Shown piece by piece: positions 9,450-18,161 of a DNA stretch of 64,000 nucleotides. This stretch comes from Miltoncostaea sp963770865. Lineage in GTDB: Bacteria > Actinomycetota > Thermoleophilia > Miltoncostaeales > Miltoncostaeaceae. Numbering within the stretch: the stretch's first letter is position 1; each line of letters opens with the position of its first letter. The stretch is taken from assembly GCA_963770865.1 (NCBI GenBank), contig CAVYRD010000006.1, positions 1 through 64,000 of the forward strand, given 5' to 3'. Under the pieces are notes generated by a model. It worked only from the letters and a program-made list of their open reading frames with translations. It was not told where the DNA came from and did no database searches. The position numbers and the translations under genes are program-made.

Positions 9450-9950
9450 CTACCTCCAGAGCTTCTCGGGGCGGGGGGAGGAGCGCAGCTCGTCGAGCAT
9501 GGCGTCGGCGTCCTCCAGCGTCATCGGGCCGCGGGTCTCCTCCGCGTCCACCTGCACGGCCGGGGCCTTGTCGCAGTAGCCCAGGCACTGGGCCTCCTGG
9601 ACGGTGATCTTGCCGTCCTCGCTCGTGCCGCCGTGGTGCGAGAGCCCCTCGCGGTCGCAGATGTGCTCCATCAGCTCGTCCGACCCGCGCAGCATGCACG
9701 AGAGGGTCACGCACACCGACACCACCCGCTCGCCGGTCGGCTTCAGGTAGAGGCGGTCGTAGAACGAGGCGACGCCCTCGACGTAGGCGGCCGAGAAGCC
9801 GGTCGCCTCGCCCACGGCCTCGAGGTCCTCGCGGGTGAGGTGTCCCTTCTCGGTCTGGGCGTACTTGAGGGCGGGGAGGATGAGGGACCGGCCCTCCGCG
9901 TACTCGTGGCGGATCGGCTCGATGTGCTCGCGGATCTGATCGGGCGTCAC
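9450..9950 (-). CDS. nuoE: NADH-quinone oxidoreductase subunit E (2Fe-2S thioredoxin-like)
   Basis: NADH dehydrogenase 24-kDa type subunit that carries cluster N1a, 166 residues. The four ligands are Cys80, Cys85, Cys122 and Cys126 (CVTLSC and CLGYC). The N-terminal helical part contains EYAEGRSLILPALKYAQ, typical of the family. The start is GTG (MTPDQIREH). A 55-base gap separates it from nuoD, the largest gap within the operon, with no obvious internal promoter. Confidence 0.96.
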   Translation of the reverse strand: MTPDQIREHIEPIRHEYAEGRSLILPALKYAQTEKGHLTREDLEAVGEATGFSAAYVEGVASFYDRLYLKPTGERVVSVCVTLSCMLRGSDELMEHICDREGLSHHGGTSEDGKITVQEAQCLGYCDKAPAVQVDAEETRGPMTLEDADAMLDELRSSPRPEKLWR

Positions 9951-10005
9951 CCAGGGCCTCCTCGCCGGCCGCCTCTCGGCGGGCGCCCGATGCTCGTCGG
10001 CGTCT

Positions 10006-11352
10006 TCAGCGGTCCACCCCTCCCATCACGTTGTCGAGCGAGCCGATCATCGTGATCAGGTCCGCGAGGTAGGCCCCGCGCGCCATCGGCCGCAGCGCCT
10101 GCAGGTTCACGAAGCTGGGGTCGCGCATGTGGACGCGCCGCGGCTTGGGCGAGCCGTCGGCCACGACGTAGCAGCCGAGCTCGCCGCGCGGGCTCTCCAC
10201 GGCCGAGTAGGCCTCGCCCTCCGGCACCCGGAAGCCCTCCGTGACCAGCTTGAAGTGGTGGATCAGCGCCTCCATCGAGGTGGAGAGCTCGCCGCGCGGC
10301 GGCAGCACGACCTTGCGGTCGTCGGCGATGTGGCTGCCCTCGGGCATGCCGTCGAGCGCCTGGCCGATGATCCGCACCGACTCGCGCATCTCGCGCAGCC
10401 GCACGGTGTAGCGGTCGTAGGCGTCGCCGTTCACGCCGAGCGGCACCTGGAAGTCGAAGTGCTCGTAGCCCGAGTACGGCGCGGTCTTGCGCAGGTCGAG
10501 GTCGACGCCGGCGGCGCGCAGGGCCGGGCCGGTGACGCCGAGGTCCAGGAGCTGGTCGGCCGGCAGCACGCCGATCCCGCGCGTGCGGTTGACCCAGATC
10601 GGGTTGGCCGACAGCAGGCCCTCGTACTCGTCGATGCGCGCCGGCATCTGGTCGATGAACTCGCGCAGGCGCGTCTCGAAGCCGGGGGGCATGTCGTCGG
10701 CGCAGCCGCCCACCTGGAAGAAGCGGGTGTTCATGCGCTCGCCGGCGATCATCTCGCCCAGGTCGAGGGCCTTCTCGCGCTCGCGGTAGGTGTAGAAGAA
10801 CACCGTGATGGCGCCGAGCTCGAGGCCGCTGGTGCCGAGCCACACCAGGTGGCTGGTCAGGCGGTTCAGCTCGCTCATGATCACGCGGATGTACTGCGCG
10901 CGGTCCGGCACCTCGAGGCCGAGGAGCTTCTCCACCGCCGAGGTGTAGGCGTGGATGTTGAAGTAGGACGCCAGGTAGTCCATCCGCGTGACGAGCGTGA
11001 TGGCCTGCCAGTAGGTCTTGTTCTCGCACTGCTTCTCGATGCCGGTGTGCAGGTAGCCGATCACCGGGTGCAGGTCGCGGATGACCTCGCCGTCGAGCTC
11101 GGTCACCAGGCGCAGGACGCCGTGGGTCGAGGGGTGCTGCGGGCCGAGGTTGATGATCATGGGCTGGCGCGCGCCCGGGCCCGCGTCCTGCGCGGCCTCG
11201 ATGCTGGCGAGCGCCTCCTGAGGGGTCAGCGCCTCGGCGCCGGCGATCGCGCGCTCGGTCTCGGTCAGCTCCCGGCCCTCGCGGCGCGCGACCTCCAGCG
11301 CCTCGCGCGCCTCGTCGGCGAGGGGGAGGCCCTCCCCCAGGTCCGTGCTCAT
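10006..11352 (-). CDS. nuoD: NADH-quinone oxidoreductase subunit D
   Basis: 49-kDa type subunit that forms the quinone pocket with NuoB and NuoH, 448 residues with an ATG start. The hydrogenase-like core begins at MIINLGPQHPSTHGVLRL near residue 65 and ends with ITMIGSLDNVMGGVDR, which has the conserved C-terminal Asp-Arg. The first 64 residues are an acidic, helical extension beyond the usual start. The internal Met65 could be a second start, but the upstream ATG has a GAGG site about 10 bases before it and lies 12 bases after nuoC. I keep the long form. Confidence 0.95.
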   Translation of the reverse strand: MSTDLGEGLPLADEAREALEVARREGRELTETERAIAGAEALTPQEALASIEAAQDAGPGARQPMIINLGPQHPSTHGVLRLVTELDGEVIRDLHPVIGYLHTGIEKQCENKTYWQAITLVTRMDYLASYFNIHAYTSAVEKLLGLEVPDRAQYIRVIMSELNRLTSHLVWLGTSGLELGAITVFFYTYREREKALDLGEMIAGERMNTRFFQVGGCADDMPPGFETRLREFIDQMPARIDEYEGLLSANPIWVNRTRGIGVLPADQLLDLGVTGPALRAAGVDLDLRKTAPYSGYEHFDFQVPLGVNGDAYDRYTVRLREMRESVRIIGQALDGMPEGSHIADDRKVVLPPRGELSTSMEALIHHFKLVTEGFRVPEGEAYSAVESPRGELGCYVVADGSPKPRRVHMRDPSFVNLQALRPMARGAYLADLITMIGSLDNVMGGVDR

Positions 11353-11364
11353 CGCGTCACCGCC

Positions 11365-11853
11365 TCAGACCGCATCGGTGAACTGGACCTCCTCGCCGCC
11401 GAGCGGGTAGTCCCGGCGCAGCGGGTGGCCCTCCCAGTCGAGCGGCATGAGGATGCGCGCCAGGTCGGGGTGGTTGCGGAAGCGCACCCCGAACATGTCG
11501 TAGACCTCGCGCTCGTGCCAGTTGGCGGTGCCCCAGACGCTCACCACCGACTCGACCTCCGGCCCGGCGCCGCCGGGTTGATCCTGGCCGGCCCACACGC
11601 GCAGGCGCAGGCGCGAGCCGGTCTCGAGCGAGAACAGGTGGTAGGCCACCCGGAACCGCTCGGGGTGCTCGGGGATGTCGGCGCAGCTCACGTCGGAGAG
11701 CAGCACGTAGGACAGGGGCGGGCCCTTCACGAACCGGGCCACCTCGAGGAGGCTGTCGCGCGCCACCTCGACGGTGAGCTCCCCGGCGTGGGTGATCTCC
11801 TCGACCACCGAGCCGGGAACGGCCGACGCGATCGTGGACCCGACCTCGCTCAC
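11365..11853 (-). CDS. nuoC: NADH-quinone oxidoreductase subunit C
   Basis: 30-kDa type peripheral subunit, 162 residues. The diagnostic motifs are NWHEREVYDMFGVRFRNHPD and ILMPLDWEGHPLRRDYPLGG. It is not fused to NuoD, since nuoD follows as a separate gene after 12 bases. The start is a GTG overlapping the nuoB TGA (GTGA). The C-terminal tail is short (EEVQFTDAV). Confidence 0.95.
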   Translation of the reverse strand: MSEVGSTIASAVPGSVVEEITHAGELTVEVARDSLLEVARFVKGPPLSYVLLSDVSCADIPEHPERFRVAYHLFSLETGSRLRLRVWAGQDQPGGAGPEVESVVSVWGTANWHEREVYDMFGVRFRNHPDLARILMPLDWEGHPLRRDYPLGGEEVQFTDAV

Positions 11854-12443
11854 CCGGCGTTCACGGGCGCGATCTCGCGGCGCAGGTCGGACGAGCTGGG
11901 GAGGCCGTTGGCGCCGATCAGTCGCTGCAGCACGAGGATGCCCTCGATCAGCCCCTCGGGGCGCGGCGGGCAGCCCGGGACGTACACGTCCACCGGCACC
12001 ACCTTGTCCACGCCCTGCACCAGCGCGTAGTTGTTGAACACGCCGCCGGTGGAGGCGCAGGCGCCCATCGAGATGACCCACTTGGGCTCGAGCATCTGGT
12101 CGTAGATGCGCCGCAGCACGGGCGCCATCTTCTGTGCCACGCGGCCCGACACGATCAGCAGGTCGGCCTGGCGCGGCGAGGCGCGGAACACCTCGGCGCC
12201 GAAGCGGGCGATGTCGTAGCGCGGCGTTGCCGTGTGCATCATCTCGATCGCGCAGCACGCGAGGCCGAAGGTCGCCGGCCACACGGAGCTCGCCTGCGCC
12301 CAGTGGAGCGCCTTCTCGAGCGTGGTGGTCAGCAGGCCCTTCTCGAAGTCGCGCTCCTCCATCTCGCGGAGGTCGCGGTCGATCGACGGATCGGTGCGCG
12401 GCGCGCGCTCGATCGGGCTGCCGGGCGGCGGGATCAGCGCCAT
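11850..12443 (-). CDS. nuoB: NADH-quinone oxidoreductase subunit B
   Basis: Subunit with cluster N2, the last iron-sulfur centre before quinone, 197 residues. The four ligands are visible as the adjacent pair Cys63-Cys64 (LACCAIEMM), Cys129 (MGACASTGG) and Cys158 (VPGCPPRPE). The N-terminal 35 residues are a Pro/Glu-rich variable region. The ATG start lies 10 bases inside nuoA, which fixes translational coupling. Confidence 0.97.
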   Translation of the reverse strand: MALIPPPGSPIERAPRTDPSIDRDLREMEERDFEKGLLTTTLEKALHWAQASSVWPATFGLACCAIEMMHTATPRYDIARFGAEVFRASPRQADLLIVSGRVAQKMAPVLRRIYDQMLEPKWVISMGACASTGGVFNNYALVQGVDKVVPVDVYVPGCPPRPEGLIEGILVLQRLIGANGLPSSSDLRREIAPVNAG

Positions 12444-12790
12444 TCGAGCGCCCCCTTCTTCCAGATGTAGGCGAGCGCCTCGACCACCGTGAAGACGAAG
12501 ACGAGGAGCACGACCAGGGCCACCACCCCGTCGTCCCTCAGGACCACCGCGATCGGATAGAGAAACGCGAGCTCGATGTCGAAGACGATGAACAGCATCG
12601 CCGTCAGGTAGAAGTCGATCGAGAAGCGCTGCCGGACCGGGGTCGACGGAAGGATGCCGCTCTCGTAGGGGAGGATCTTCGCCGGGTTCGGCTTGCTCGG
12701 TACGAGCTTGCTGAGCGTGAAGATCGCGCCCGCCACGGCGAGGCCGCCGGCGAAGTAGATCAGGATCGGCAGGTAGTCGGAGAGCTCCAC
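12434..12790 (-). CDS. nuoA: NADH-quinone oxidoreductase subunit A, first gene of the nuo operon
   Basis: Three-helix membrane subunit of complex I, 118 residues with an ATG start. The signature is PYESGILPSTPVRQRFSIDF followed by YLTAMLFIVFDIELAFLYPI. It opens the operon, with a 154-base non-coding gap separating it from the divergent TPR gene. All thirteen visible nuo genes run on the minus strand without any insertion. Confidence 0.97.
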   Translation of the reverse strand: MELSDYLPILIYFAGGLAVAGAIFTLSKLVPSKPNPAKILPYESGILPSTPVRQRFSIDFYLTAMLFIVFDIELAFLYPIAVVLRDDGVVALVVLLVFVFTVVEALAYIWKKGALEWR

Positions 12791-12841
12791 GGTGCCTCTC
12801 GGACGGGATTTCGCAGAGCGAGAGAAGGCGCTTCGGGCTGC

Positions 12842-12873
12842 ACGCTAGCAACGGCCCGGGAACGCCGCATCAA
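12842..12873 (-). promoter_or_regulatory. candidate promoter for the nuo operon
   Basis: Read on the minus strand, TTGATG is followed 17 bases later by TGCTAG, overlapping TAGCGT, in the only non-coding gap in front of nuoA. The -35-like half is reasonable and the -10-like half is poor. It is proposed from position and spacing only. Confidence 0.25.
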
Positions 12874-12944
12874 TGTGACGATACGTGCGACCACGGGCAA
12901 GGCGACCCGGAGGCGGCGCGGGGGCCGGGTGTACCTTTCTTCGC

Positions 12945-13253
12945 GTGCAGGACCGCCTCGACTACTTCGCCCGGATGGTGGACGAGGACCCCGCGGTCGC
13001 CCGCGCGCGCTTCGCCTACGCCAACGAGCTGCTGCGCGCCGAGCGCTGGGAGGAGGCGGTCGAGCAGCTGCGGGCCTACCTCGGCCTCGCCGAGGACGAG
13101 GGCAACGCCTGGGGCCGGCTCGCCGAGGCCCTGACCGCCCTCGGCCGCGTGGACGAGGCGGCCGACGCCTACCTCACGGGCATCGACCAGAGCCTCAAGC
13201 ACGGCCACACCGGGATGGCCGCCGACTTCGAGGCCGCCATCGAGGAGCTGTGA
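12945..13253 (+). CDS. tetratricopeptide-repeat protein
   Basis: Small soluble helical protein of 102 residues. Two to three TPR-like helix pairs are visible (ARARFAYANELLRAERWEEA, then NAWGRLAEALTALGRVDEAA). The family usually mediates protein contacts, and no enzymatic motif is seen. I chose the GTG at 12945 (VQDRLDYFARM) because the 20 residues upstream of it are Arg/Gly-rich and unlike the rest. Its stop overlaps the start of the permease gene by four bases, so the two are co-translated. The link with the permease suggests an accessory role, which is inference. Confidence 0.75.
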   Translation: MQDRLDYFARMVDEDPAVARARFAYANELLRAERWEEAVEQLRAYLGLAEDEGNAWGRLAEALTALGRVDEAADAYLTGIDQSLKHGHTGMAADFEAAIEEL

Positions 13254-14053
13254 GCGCGCGCGCCGGGCGCGCGCCGATCGCCGCCGGCTTCGCCTTCTCC
13301 CCACGCGGGGCGCTGCGGATGTGGCAGCGCAACGCGACCGTGGGCCGCAAGACGCTCCTCACCACCCTGGCGCCGCGGTTCCTGGAGGCGATCGCCTACC
13401 TGGCGATCATGGGCCTCGGCCTCGGCACCTACCTCACGACCGTCGAGGGGGTCGACTACGTCGACTTCATCGCGCCGGGCGTGGCGGCGTCGACGGTGAT
13501 GTTCGGGGCGATCATCGAGACGACCTACAACTCCTTCGTGCGCATCCACGTGCGCCGAGTGGTGGAGGCCGTCGTCACCACGCCGCTGTCGCTGGCCGAC
13601 GTGGTGGTGGGCGAGTACCTGTGGGCAGCCACCCGGGCCGTCGCCTACGGCCTGATCTTCCTCGCGGTGATGGCGGGCTTCGGCCTCGTCCACACGCCGA
13701 TGGCGCTGCTGCTGCCGCCGGTCTTCGCGATCGGCGCGCTGACCTTCGCGGTGCTGGGGATGCTCTACACGAGCTGCGTGAGCAACATCGAGCACTTCAA
13801 CATCCTGTTCACCGGCCTGCTGACGCCGATGTTCCTCTTCAGCGGGGTCTTCTTCCCGTTCTCGGGGCTGCCGGTCTGGGCCCAGGCGGTGGGGTGGTGC
13901 CTGCCTCTCTCGCACCTGGTCGCGGCGACGCGCGACCTCACCCTGGGCGGGGCGGGGCCGACGACGCTGCTGCACGTTGCCTTCCTCCTGGCCCTGCTCG
14001 TGGCCGTCTTCCCGTTCCCCGCCGCCCGGCTGCGCCGGACGCTCCTGCGCTGA
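13250..14053 (+). CDS. ABC-2 type transporter permease (NodJ-like), no ATPase nearby
   Basis: Integral membrane protein of 267 residues with about six hydrophobic segments. It resembles the NodJ/ABC-2 permease family: YVDFIAPGVAASTVMFGAII near residue 85, VVTTPLSLADVVVGEYLWA near 120 and FNILFTGLLTPMFLFSGVFF near 180. Such permeases need a separate ATP-binding subunit, but none lies within 6 kb on either side, so its ATPase must be elsewhere or shared. The start is GTG in a GTGA overlap with the TPR gene. The substrate cannot be told from sequence. Confidence 0.85.
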   Translation: MSARAGRAPIAAGFAFSPRGALRMWQRNATVGRKTLLTTLAPRFLEAIAYLAIMGLGLGTYLTTVEGVDYVDFIAPGVAASTVMFGAIIETTYNSFVRIHVRRVVEAVVTTPLSLADVVVGEYLWAATRAVAYGLIFLAVMAGFGLVHTPMALLLPPVFAIGALTFAVLGMLYTSCVSNIEHFNILFTGLLTPMFLFSGVFFPFSGLPVWAQAVGWCLPLSHLVAATRDLTLGGAGPTTLLHVAFLLALLVAVFPFPAARLRRTLLR

Positions 14054-14071
14054 GCGCCGCCCCGGCGGCGC
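14054..14071. terminator. GC-rich hairpin between convergent genes
   Basis: GCGCCGCC and GGCGGCGC form an inverted repeat directly after the permease stop and before the malic enzyme stop on the other strand. There is no T-run, so it is at most a weak or factor-assisted terminator. Confidence 0.35.
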
Positions 14072-14077
14072 CGGCCG

Positions 14078-15502
14078 TCAGGAGGCGGCGCCCGCCCCGG
14101 CGGCGATGCGGGCCACGCCCGTGGCCTCGGCGGCCGCGCGCACGGCGGCGGCGACGTTCGGCACCAGGCGGGCGTTGAAGATCGAGGGCACGACGTTGGT
14201 CTCCGACAGGCCGCCCTCCTCGAGGGCCGTCTCGGCGATCGCGCCGGCGGCGGCGAGGGTCATCGCCTGGTTGATCTCGCTCGCGCGGCAGTCGAGCGCC
14301 CCGCGCCAGATGCCGGGCGACGCCAGGCCCGAGTTGATCTGGTTCGGCACGTCCGGGCGGCCCGTCGCGTAGACGCGGGCGACGCCGGCGGCCGCGTCGG
14401 GGAGGATCTCGGGGTCGGGCATCGCCAGGGCCAGGACGACCGGGTCGGCGGCCATCGTCCTCACGTCGGCCGCGCTCAGCAGGCCCGGGGCGGAGAGGCC
14501 GACGAACGCGTCGGCGCCCGCGAGGATCTCCGGGACGGTCCCGGTCACCCCGCCGGAGTTCGTGTTCTCGGCGATCCAGGTGTGGCCCTCGTCGTCGAGG
14601 TCGTCGCGCCCGGCGTGGACGGCGCCCTTGGAGTCGGCGGCGATCACGGTGCCGGCGCCCGCGGCGACGAGCAGCCGCACAACGGCCTGGCCCCCGGGGC
14701 CGAGGCCGGCGACCACGACGGTGGCGCCCTCGAGCCGCTTGCCCGAGACGGCGAGCCCGTTGGTGAGCGCGGCGAGCACGGCGGCGGCGGTGCCCTGCTG
14801 GTCCTCGTGGAAGACCGGGATGTCGAGGCGCTCGGCGATCAGCCGCTGGATCTCGAAGCAGCGCGGCGCCGAGATGTCGCTCAGGTGGATGCCGGCGAAG
14901 ACGGACGAGGTCAGCACCACGGCGTCGGCGATCTCGGCCGGGTCGCGCAGGTCCACCGGCAGCGGGAAGGCGTCGATGCCGGCCAGCGTGCGCAGCAGCG
15001 CGCACTTGGCCTCGAGGGCGGGCAGCGAGGCCTCGGGGCCGAGGTCGCCCTGGCCCACGACGCTGGAGCCGTCGCTGACGACCATGACGCTGTTGCCCTT
15101 GATCGTGTACTCCCAGGCCTGGTCGAAGTCGGCGTTGATCGCCATGCAGACGCGCGCGACGCCGGGGGTGTAGGCCATCGAGAGGTCGTCGCGGGTGGCG
15201 ACCGGCATCCGGTTCTCCATGCCGATCTTGCCGCCCAGGTGCGTGAGGAAGACGCGGTCCGTGGACGACTCGACCGTCACGCCCTCGACGCCGCCGAGGG
15301 CGCGCGTGACGGCCGCGCCGTGCTCGTCGTCGCGCGCGTAGACCGTGATGTCGCGGGTGATGAAGTCCTTGCCGGAGCGCACGATGTCCACGCCGCCCAC
15401 CTGGCCGCCCGCGTCGCCGATGGCCCCCAACACCTTGCCGAGCATCCCGATCCTGGCGGGGATGTTGGCGCGGATGGTCAGGCTGTAGTTCGACTGCGAC
15501 AT
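14078..15502 (-). CDS. NAD(P)-dependent malic enzyme with N-terminal ACT domain
   Basis: Oxidative decarboxylation of malate to pyruvate, linking the TCA cycle to gluconeogenesis and NAD(P)H supply. It has 474 residues with an ATG start (MSQSNYSLTIRANIPARIG). Residues 1-80 form an ACT-like regulatory domain (YSLTIRANIPARIGMLGKVL). The malic N-domain follows from about residue 90 (MAYTPGVARVCMAI, VFHEDQQGTAAAVLAAL). The NAD-binding domain has the dinucleotide loop VVVAGLGPGGQAVVRLL. The end SETNVVPSIFNARLVPNVAA is typical. It stands alone, 74 bases away from the neighbouring VWA gene. The ACT domain suggests allosteric control by a small metabolite. Confidence 0.92.
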   Translation of the reverse strand: MSQSNYSLTIRANIPARIGMLGKVLGAIGDAGGQVGGVDIVRSGKDFITRDITVYARDDEHGAAVTRALGGVEGVTVESSTDRVFLTHLGGKIGMENRMPVATRDDLSMAYTPGVARVCMAINADFDQAWEYTIKGNSVMVVSDGSSVVGQGDLGPEASLPALEAKCALLRTLAGIDAFPLPVDLRDPAEIADAVVLTSSVFAGIHLSDISAPRCFEIQRLIAERLDIPVFHEDQQGTAAAVLAALTNGLAVSGKRLEGATVVVAGLGPGGQAVVRLLVAAGAGTVIAADSKGAVHAGRDDLDDEGHTWIAENTNSGGVTGTVPEILAGADAFVGLSAPGLLSAADVRTMAADPVVLALAMPDPEILPDAAAGVARVYATGRPDVPNQINSGLASPGIWRGALDCRASEINQAMTLAAAGAIAETALEEGGLSETNVVPSIFNARLVPNVAAAVRAAAEATGVARIAAGAGAAS

Positions 15503-15576
15503 CGGGAGGGACCTCGACTCCGGGAACACGGGCCCGTGGATCCTACCCCCCGGCCGTGGCCCCGGCGGCGCGTGGC

Positions 15577-16788
15577 TCAGGCGGCGGCCATCAGGCCGTC
15601 GACCGCCGCGTCGAGGCCGTCGAGCGACAGCTCGTGCATCGGGAACAGGGTGCGGACCGCGCCCAGGGTGTGGGCGCCGTGGACCCACCCCCACCAGGCG
15701 GCGGGCACGGGGTTGAGCCACGCCCGCGCCGGGAAGCGGTGCGCGAGGCGCTCCAGCCACACCCACCCGGGCTCGTCGTTGCGCTGGTGGTAGTCGATGG
15801 CGCCGCCGGCCATGGTCAGCTCGCTCGGCGCCATGCAGGCGTCGCCGACAACGACCAGCTTGTGGTCGGGCGACATGCGCGCCAGCAGGTCGAGGGTCGC
15901 CTCCGACCGCGAGGGCAGCATCCGCGCGTCTTCGTACACGCGGTCGTAGACGCAGTTGTGGAAGTAGCGCACGGTCAGGTCGCGGAAGCGGCCGCCCTGG
16001 TGGACGGCGCTGAACAGGCGGTCGACCAGCGCCGAGTGCTCGTCCATCGAGCCGCCGGCGTCGAGCAGCAACAGCACCCGCACGGCGTTGCGGCGCGGCC
16101 GGCGGAACACCAGGCGCAGGCCCCCGCCCGCGTCGGCGGTGGCGTCGATGGTCGCGTCGAGGTCCAGCTCGCTGGCCGGGCCGTCGAGCCGCGTGGTGAG
16201 CCGCCGCAGCCGCCGCAGTGCCACGCCCATCTCGCGCACGCCCAGCGTCTCGTCGGAGCGGTGGTCGCGGAACCGGCGCTCGGCGGCCACCTGGGCGGCG
16301 GTGCGGTGCCCGCTCGCGCCGCCGATGCGGATGCCGCCGGGGTGCCACCCGGAGTGTCCGAGGGGCGACGTGCCGCCGGTGCCGATGTGCCTCGAGCCGC
16401 CCCGGTGGGCCTCGGTCTGGTTGGCGAGGCGCTCGGCCAGCCGCGCCCTCAGCGCCTCGAGGTCGATGCGGGCCATGGCCTCGCCGAGGGCGGCGCGCTG
16501 GGCGTCGCTCTCCCGCAGGGCGTCGGGGTGCCCGGCGAGCCACTCCCACACCCGGTCGGCGATGGCGTCGTCGGCCTGCTCCAGCCCCTCCAGGTACTCG
16601 GCGAACGCCAGGTCGAAGTCGTCGTACCAGCGCTCGGACTTCACGAGCAGCGAGCGGGCGAGCAGGTAGAAGCGCGACAGGCTGGAGTCGGCCAGCCCGC
16701 GCCCGAGGGCGTCCTGCAGGGCGAGCCACTCGTCCATCGCCACCGGCACGCCGCGGGCGCGCAGGCCGTGGAACAGCCCCTCGAACAC
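15577..16788 (-). CDS. VWA-domain protein, CoxE-like
   Basis: 403 residues. The C-terminal half is a von Willebrand A fold with a metal-site motif LLLLDAGGSMDEHS, in which Asp243 and Ser247 are kept and Gly245 sits where many members have Ser. The N-terminal part is helical, with an Arg/Gly/His-rich linker at residues 128-165. CoxE-type VWA proteins work with a MoxR AAA+ ATPase to insert metal or remodel a target enzyme. The MoxR gene directly precedes it with a one-base TAGTG overlap, which also sets this GTG start. No carbon monoxide dehydrogenase genes are nearby, so the client is unknown. Confidence 0.85.
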   Translation of the reverse strand: MFEGLFHGLRARGVPVAMDEWLALQDALGRGLADSSLSRFYLLARSLLVKSERWYDDFDLAFAEYLEGLEQADDAIADRVWEWLAGHPDALRESDAQRAALGEAMARIDLEALRARLAERLANQTEAHRGGSRHIGTGGTSPLGHSGWHPGGIRIGGASGHRTAAQVAAERRFRDHRSDETLGVREMGVALRRLRRLTTRLDGPASELDLDATIDATADAGGGLRLVFRRPRRNAVRVLLLLDAGGSMDEHSALVDRLFSAVHQGGRFRDLTVRYFHNCVYDRVYEDARMLPSRSEATLDLLARMSPDHKLVVVGDACMAPSELTMAGGAIDYHQRNDEPGWVWLERLAHRFPARAWLNPVPAAWWGWVHGAHTLGAVRTLFPMHELSLDGLDAAVDGLMAAA

Positions 16789-17636
16789 TAGCCCTGGGCG
16801 CTGCCGCGGCGGGCGAGGTCGGCGCCGCGCACGGCCAGGTGCCGCCGGGTCATCTCCACGTCCTGGGGCGTCTTCAGCACCACGCCGAGGAACGGCAGCT
16901 CGGCGGTCACCCGATCGGCCGGCACGCCGGCGATCACCAGCGCCTGGAGCCAGTCGATCAGCTCGCTCGTGGTCGGCTTCTTCTGCAGCCCGTCGAACGA
17001 GCGAAGCACGTAAAAGGCCTCCATCGCGGCGCCCACCAGGGCGTCGTCGAGGTGCGGGTGGTGCACCCGCACGATCGCCTCCATCTCCTCGCGGTCCGGG
17101 AACGCGATGTAGTGGAAGACGCACCGGCGCAGGAACGCGTCGGGCAGCTCCTTCTCGGCGTTGGAGGTGATGATCACCACCGGCCGGTGCACGGCGGCCA
17201 CCGTGCGGCCGGTCTCCGGGATGTGGAAGCTCATGCGGTCGAGCTCCCACAGCAGGTCGTTGGGGAACTCGAGGTCGGCCTTGTCGATCTCGTCGATCAC
17301 CAGCACCACGCGCTCGGGTGACGCGAAGGCCTCGCCCAGCCGGCCGAGGCGGATGTAGCGCGCGATGTCCGACGGGTCGCCATCGCCGAACTGGCTGTCG
17401 TAGAGGCGCTGGACCGTGTCGTAGACGTAGAGCCCGTCCTGGGCGCGGGTCGTCAACTTCACGCCCCACACCAGCAGCTCCATCCCGAGCGCCTCGGCCA
17501 CGGCCTCGGCCAGCAGCGTCTTGCCCGTCCCCGGCTCGCCGCGCACCAGCAGCGGGCGCTCCAGGGCGACCGCGGTGTTCACCGCCGCCGCCAGCTCCTC
17601 TCCCGCGATGTATCCGGAGGTGCCCTCGAACCTCAC
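16788..17636 (-). CDS. MoxR-family AAA+ ATPase
   Basis: 282-residue ATPase predicted to act as a chaperone with the following VWA protein. Walker A is GEPGTGKT (residues 33-40) and Walker B is VVLVIDEIDKAD. A sensor region, VVIITSNAEKELPDAFLRRC, with the arginine-containing end is present. The start is a GTG overlapping the TGA of the upstream membrane-protein gene (GTGA), giving VRFEGTSGYIAGEE. The three genes 18091-15577 look like one operon. Confidence 0.9.
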   Translation of the reverse strand: MRFEGTSGYIAGEELAAAVNTAVALERPLLVRGEPGTGKTLLAEAVAEALGMELLVWGVKLTTRAQDGLYVYDTVQRLYDSQFGDGDPSDIARYIRLGRLGEAFASPERVVLVIDEIDKADLEFPNDLLWELDRMSFHIPETGRTVAAVHRPVVIITSNAEKELPDAFLRRCVFHYIAFPDREEMEAIVRVHHPHLDDALVGAAMEAFYVLRSFDGLQKKPTTSELIDWLQALVIAGVPADRVTAELPFLGVVLKTPQDVEMTRRHLAVRGADLARRGSAQG

Positions 17637-18091
17637 CGGTGGACGCGCCGGTAGATCGAGCTGCCCGCTCCGCTCACGATGAGCATCCCGGCCAGGACGG
17701 TCAGGGCGATGAAGGGCCACGGCGGCTGGGAGTGGTCGCCCGGCCCGGCGGGCTCGGGGAGGATGTTCGACTGCGGCGCGGCGGGCGAGGCGGGCGTGGT
17801 CGCCGGGCCGCCGCCCCCGGTGTGGAAGCCGCCCAGCTTGCGGTCGTAGACGTCCTGGACCGCGTCCTGGAAGTCCTGGTAGCCGGCGCCCTGGCCCTTG
17901 GCCGCCGTGATGGCCGACTGCAGCTCGCTGATCGTCCACCCGCCGTCGATCACATGGTCGAGCGCGTAGTCGGCGAAGATGCGCTGGGTGACCGACACCG
18001 GCGGCGCCTTGGCCGCCAGGGCCTGGCCGCAGGCGAGGGCGAACATGAGCGCGGCGATCGCGGCGATCGCCAGTCTGCGGGCACAGATCAC
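17633..18091 (-). CDS. exported, C-terminally anchored protein of unknown function
   Basis: 152 residues that match no family I recognise. It has a clear signal peptide (RRLAIAAIAALMFALACGQ ALA), an ectodomain of about 75 residues, and a Gly/Pro/Thr/Ala linker (residues 90-115). A C-terminal membrane helix (PFIALTVLAGMLIVSGAG) ends in a basic tail, YRRVHR. I chose the GTG at 18091 because it opens the signal peptide, while longer readings add an Arg/Pro-rich non-signal stretch. It is coupled to moxR by a GTGA overlap, which suggests it is a partner or a client anchor of the MoxR/VWA pair (inference). Confidence 0.7.
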   Translation of the reverse strand: MICARRLAIAAIAALMFALACGQALAAKAPPVSVTQRIFADYALDHVIDGGWTISELQSAITAAKGQGAGYQDFQDAVQDVYDRKLGGFHTGGGGPATTPASPAAPQSNILPEPAGPGDHSQPPWPFIALTVLAGMLIVSGAGSSIYRRVHR

Positions 18092-18161
18092 CTGCGGAGG
18101 GTAGTCGGACCTCCGCCGCGGCGGCAAGCCGCGCGGTGCCGCCTTGGTAGCCTCAGCGGCC

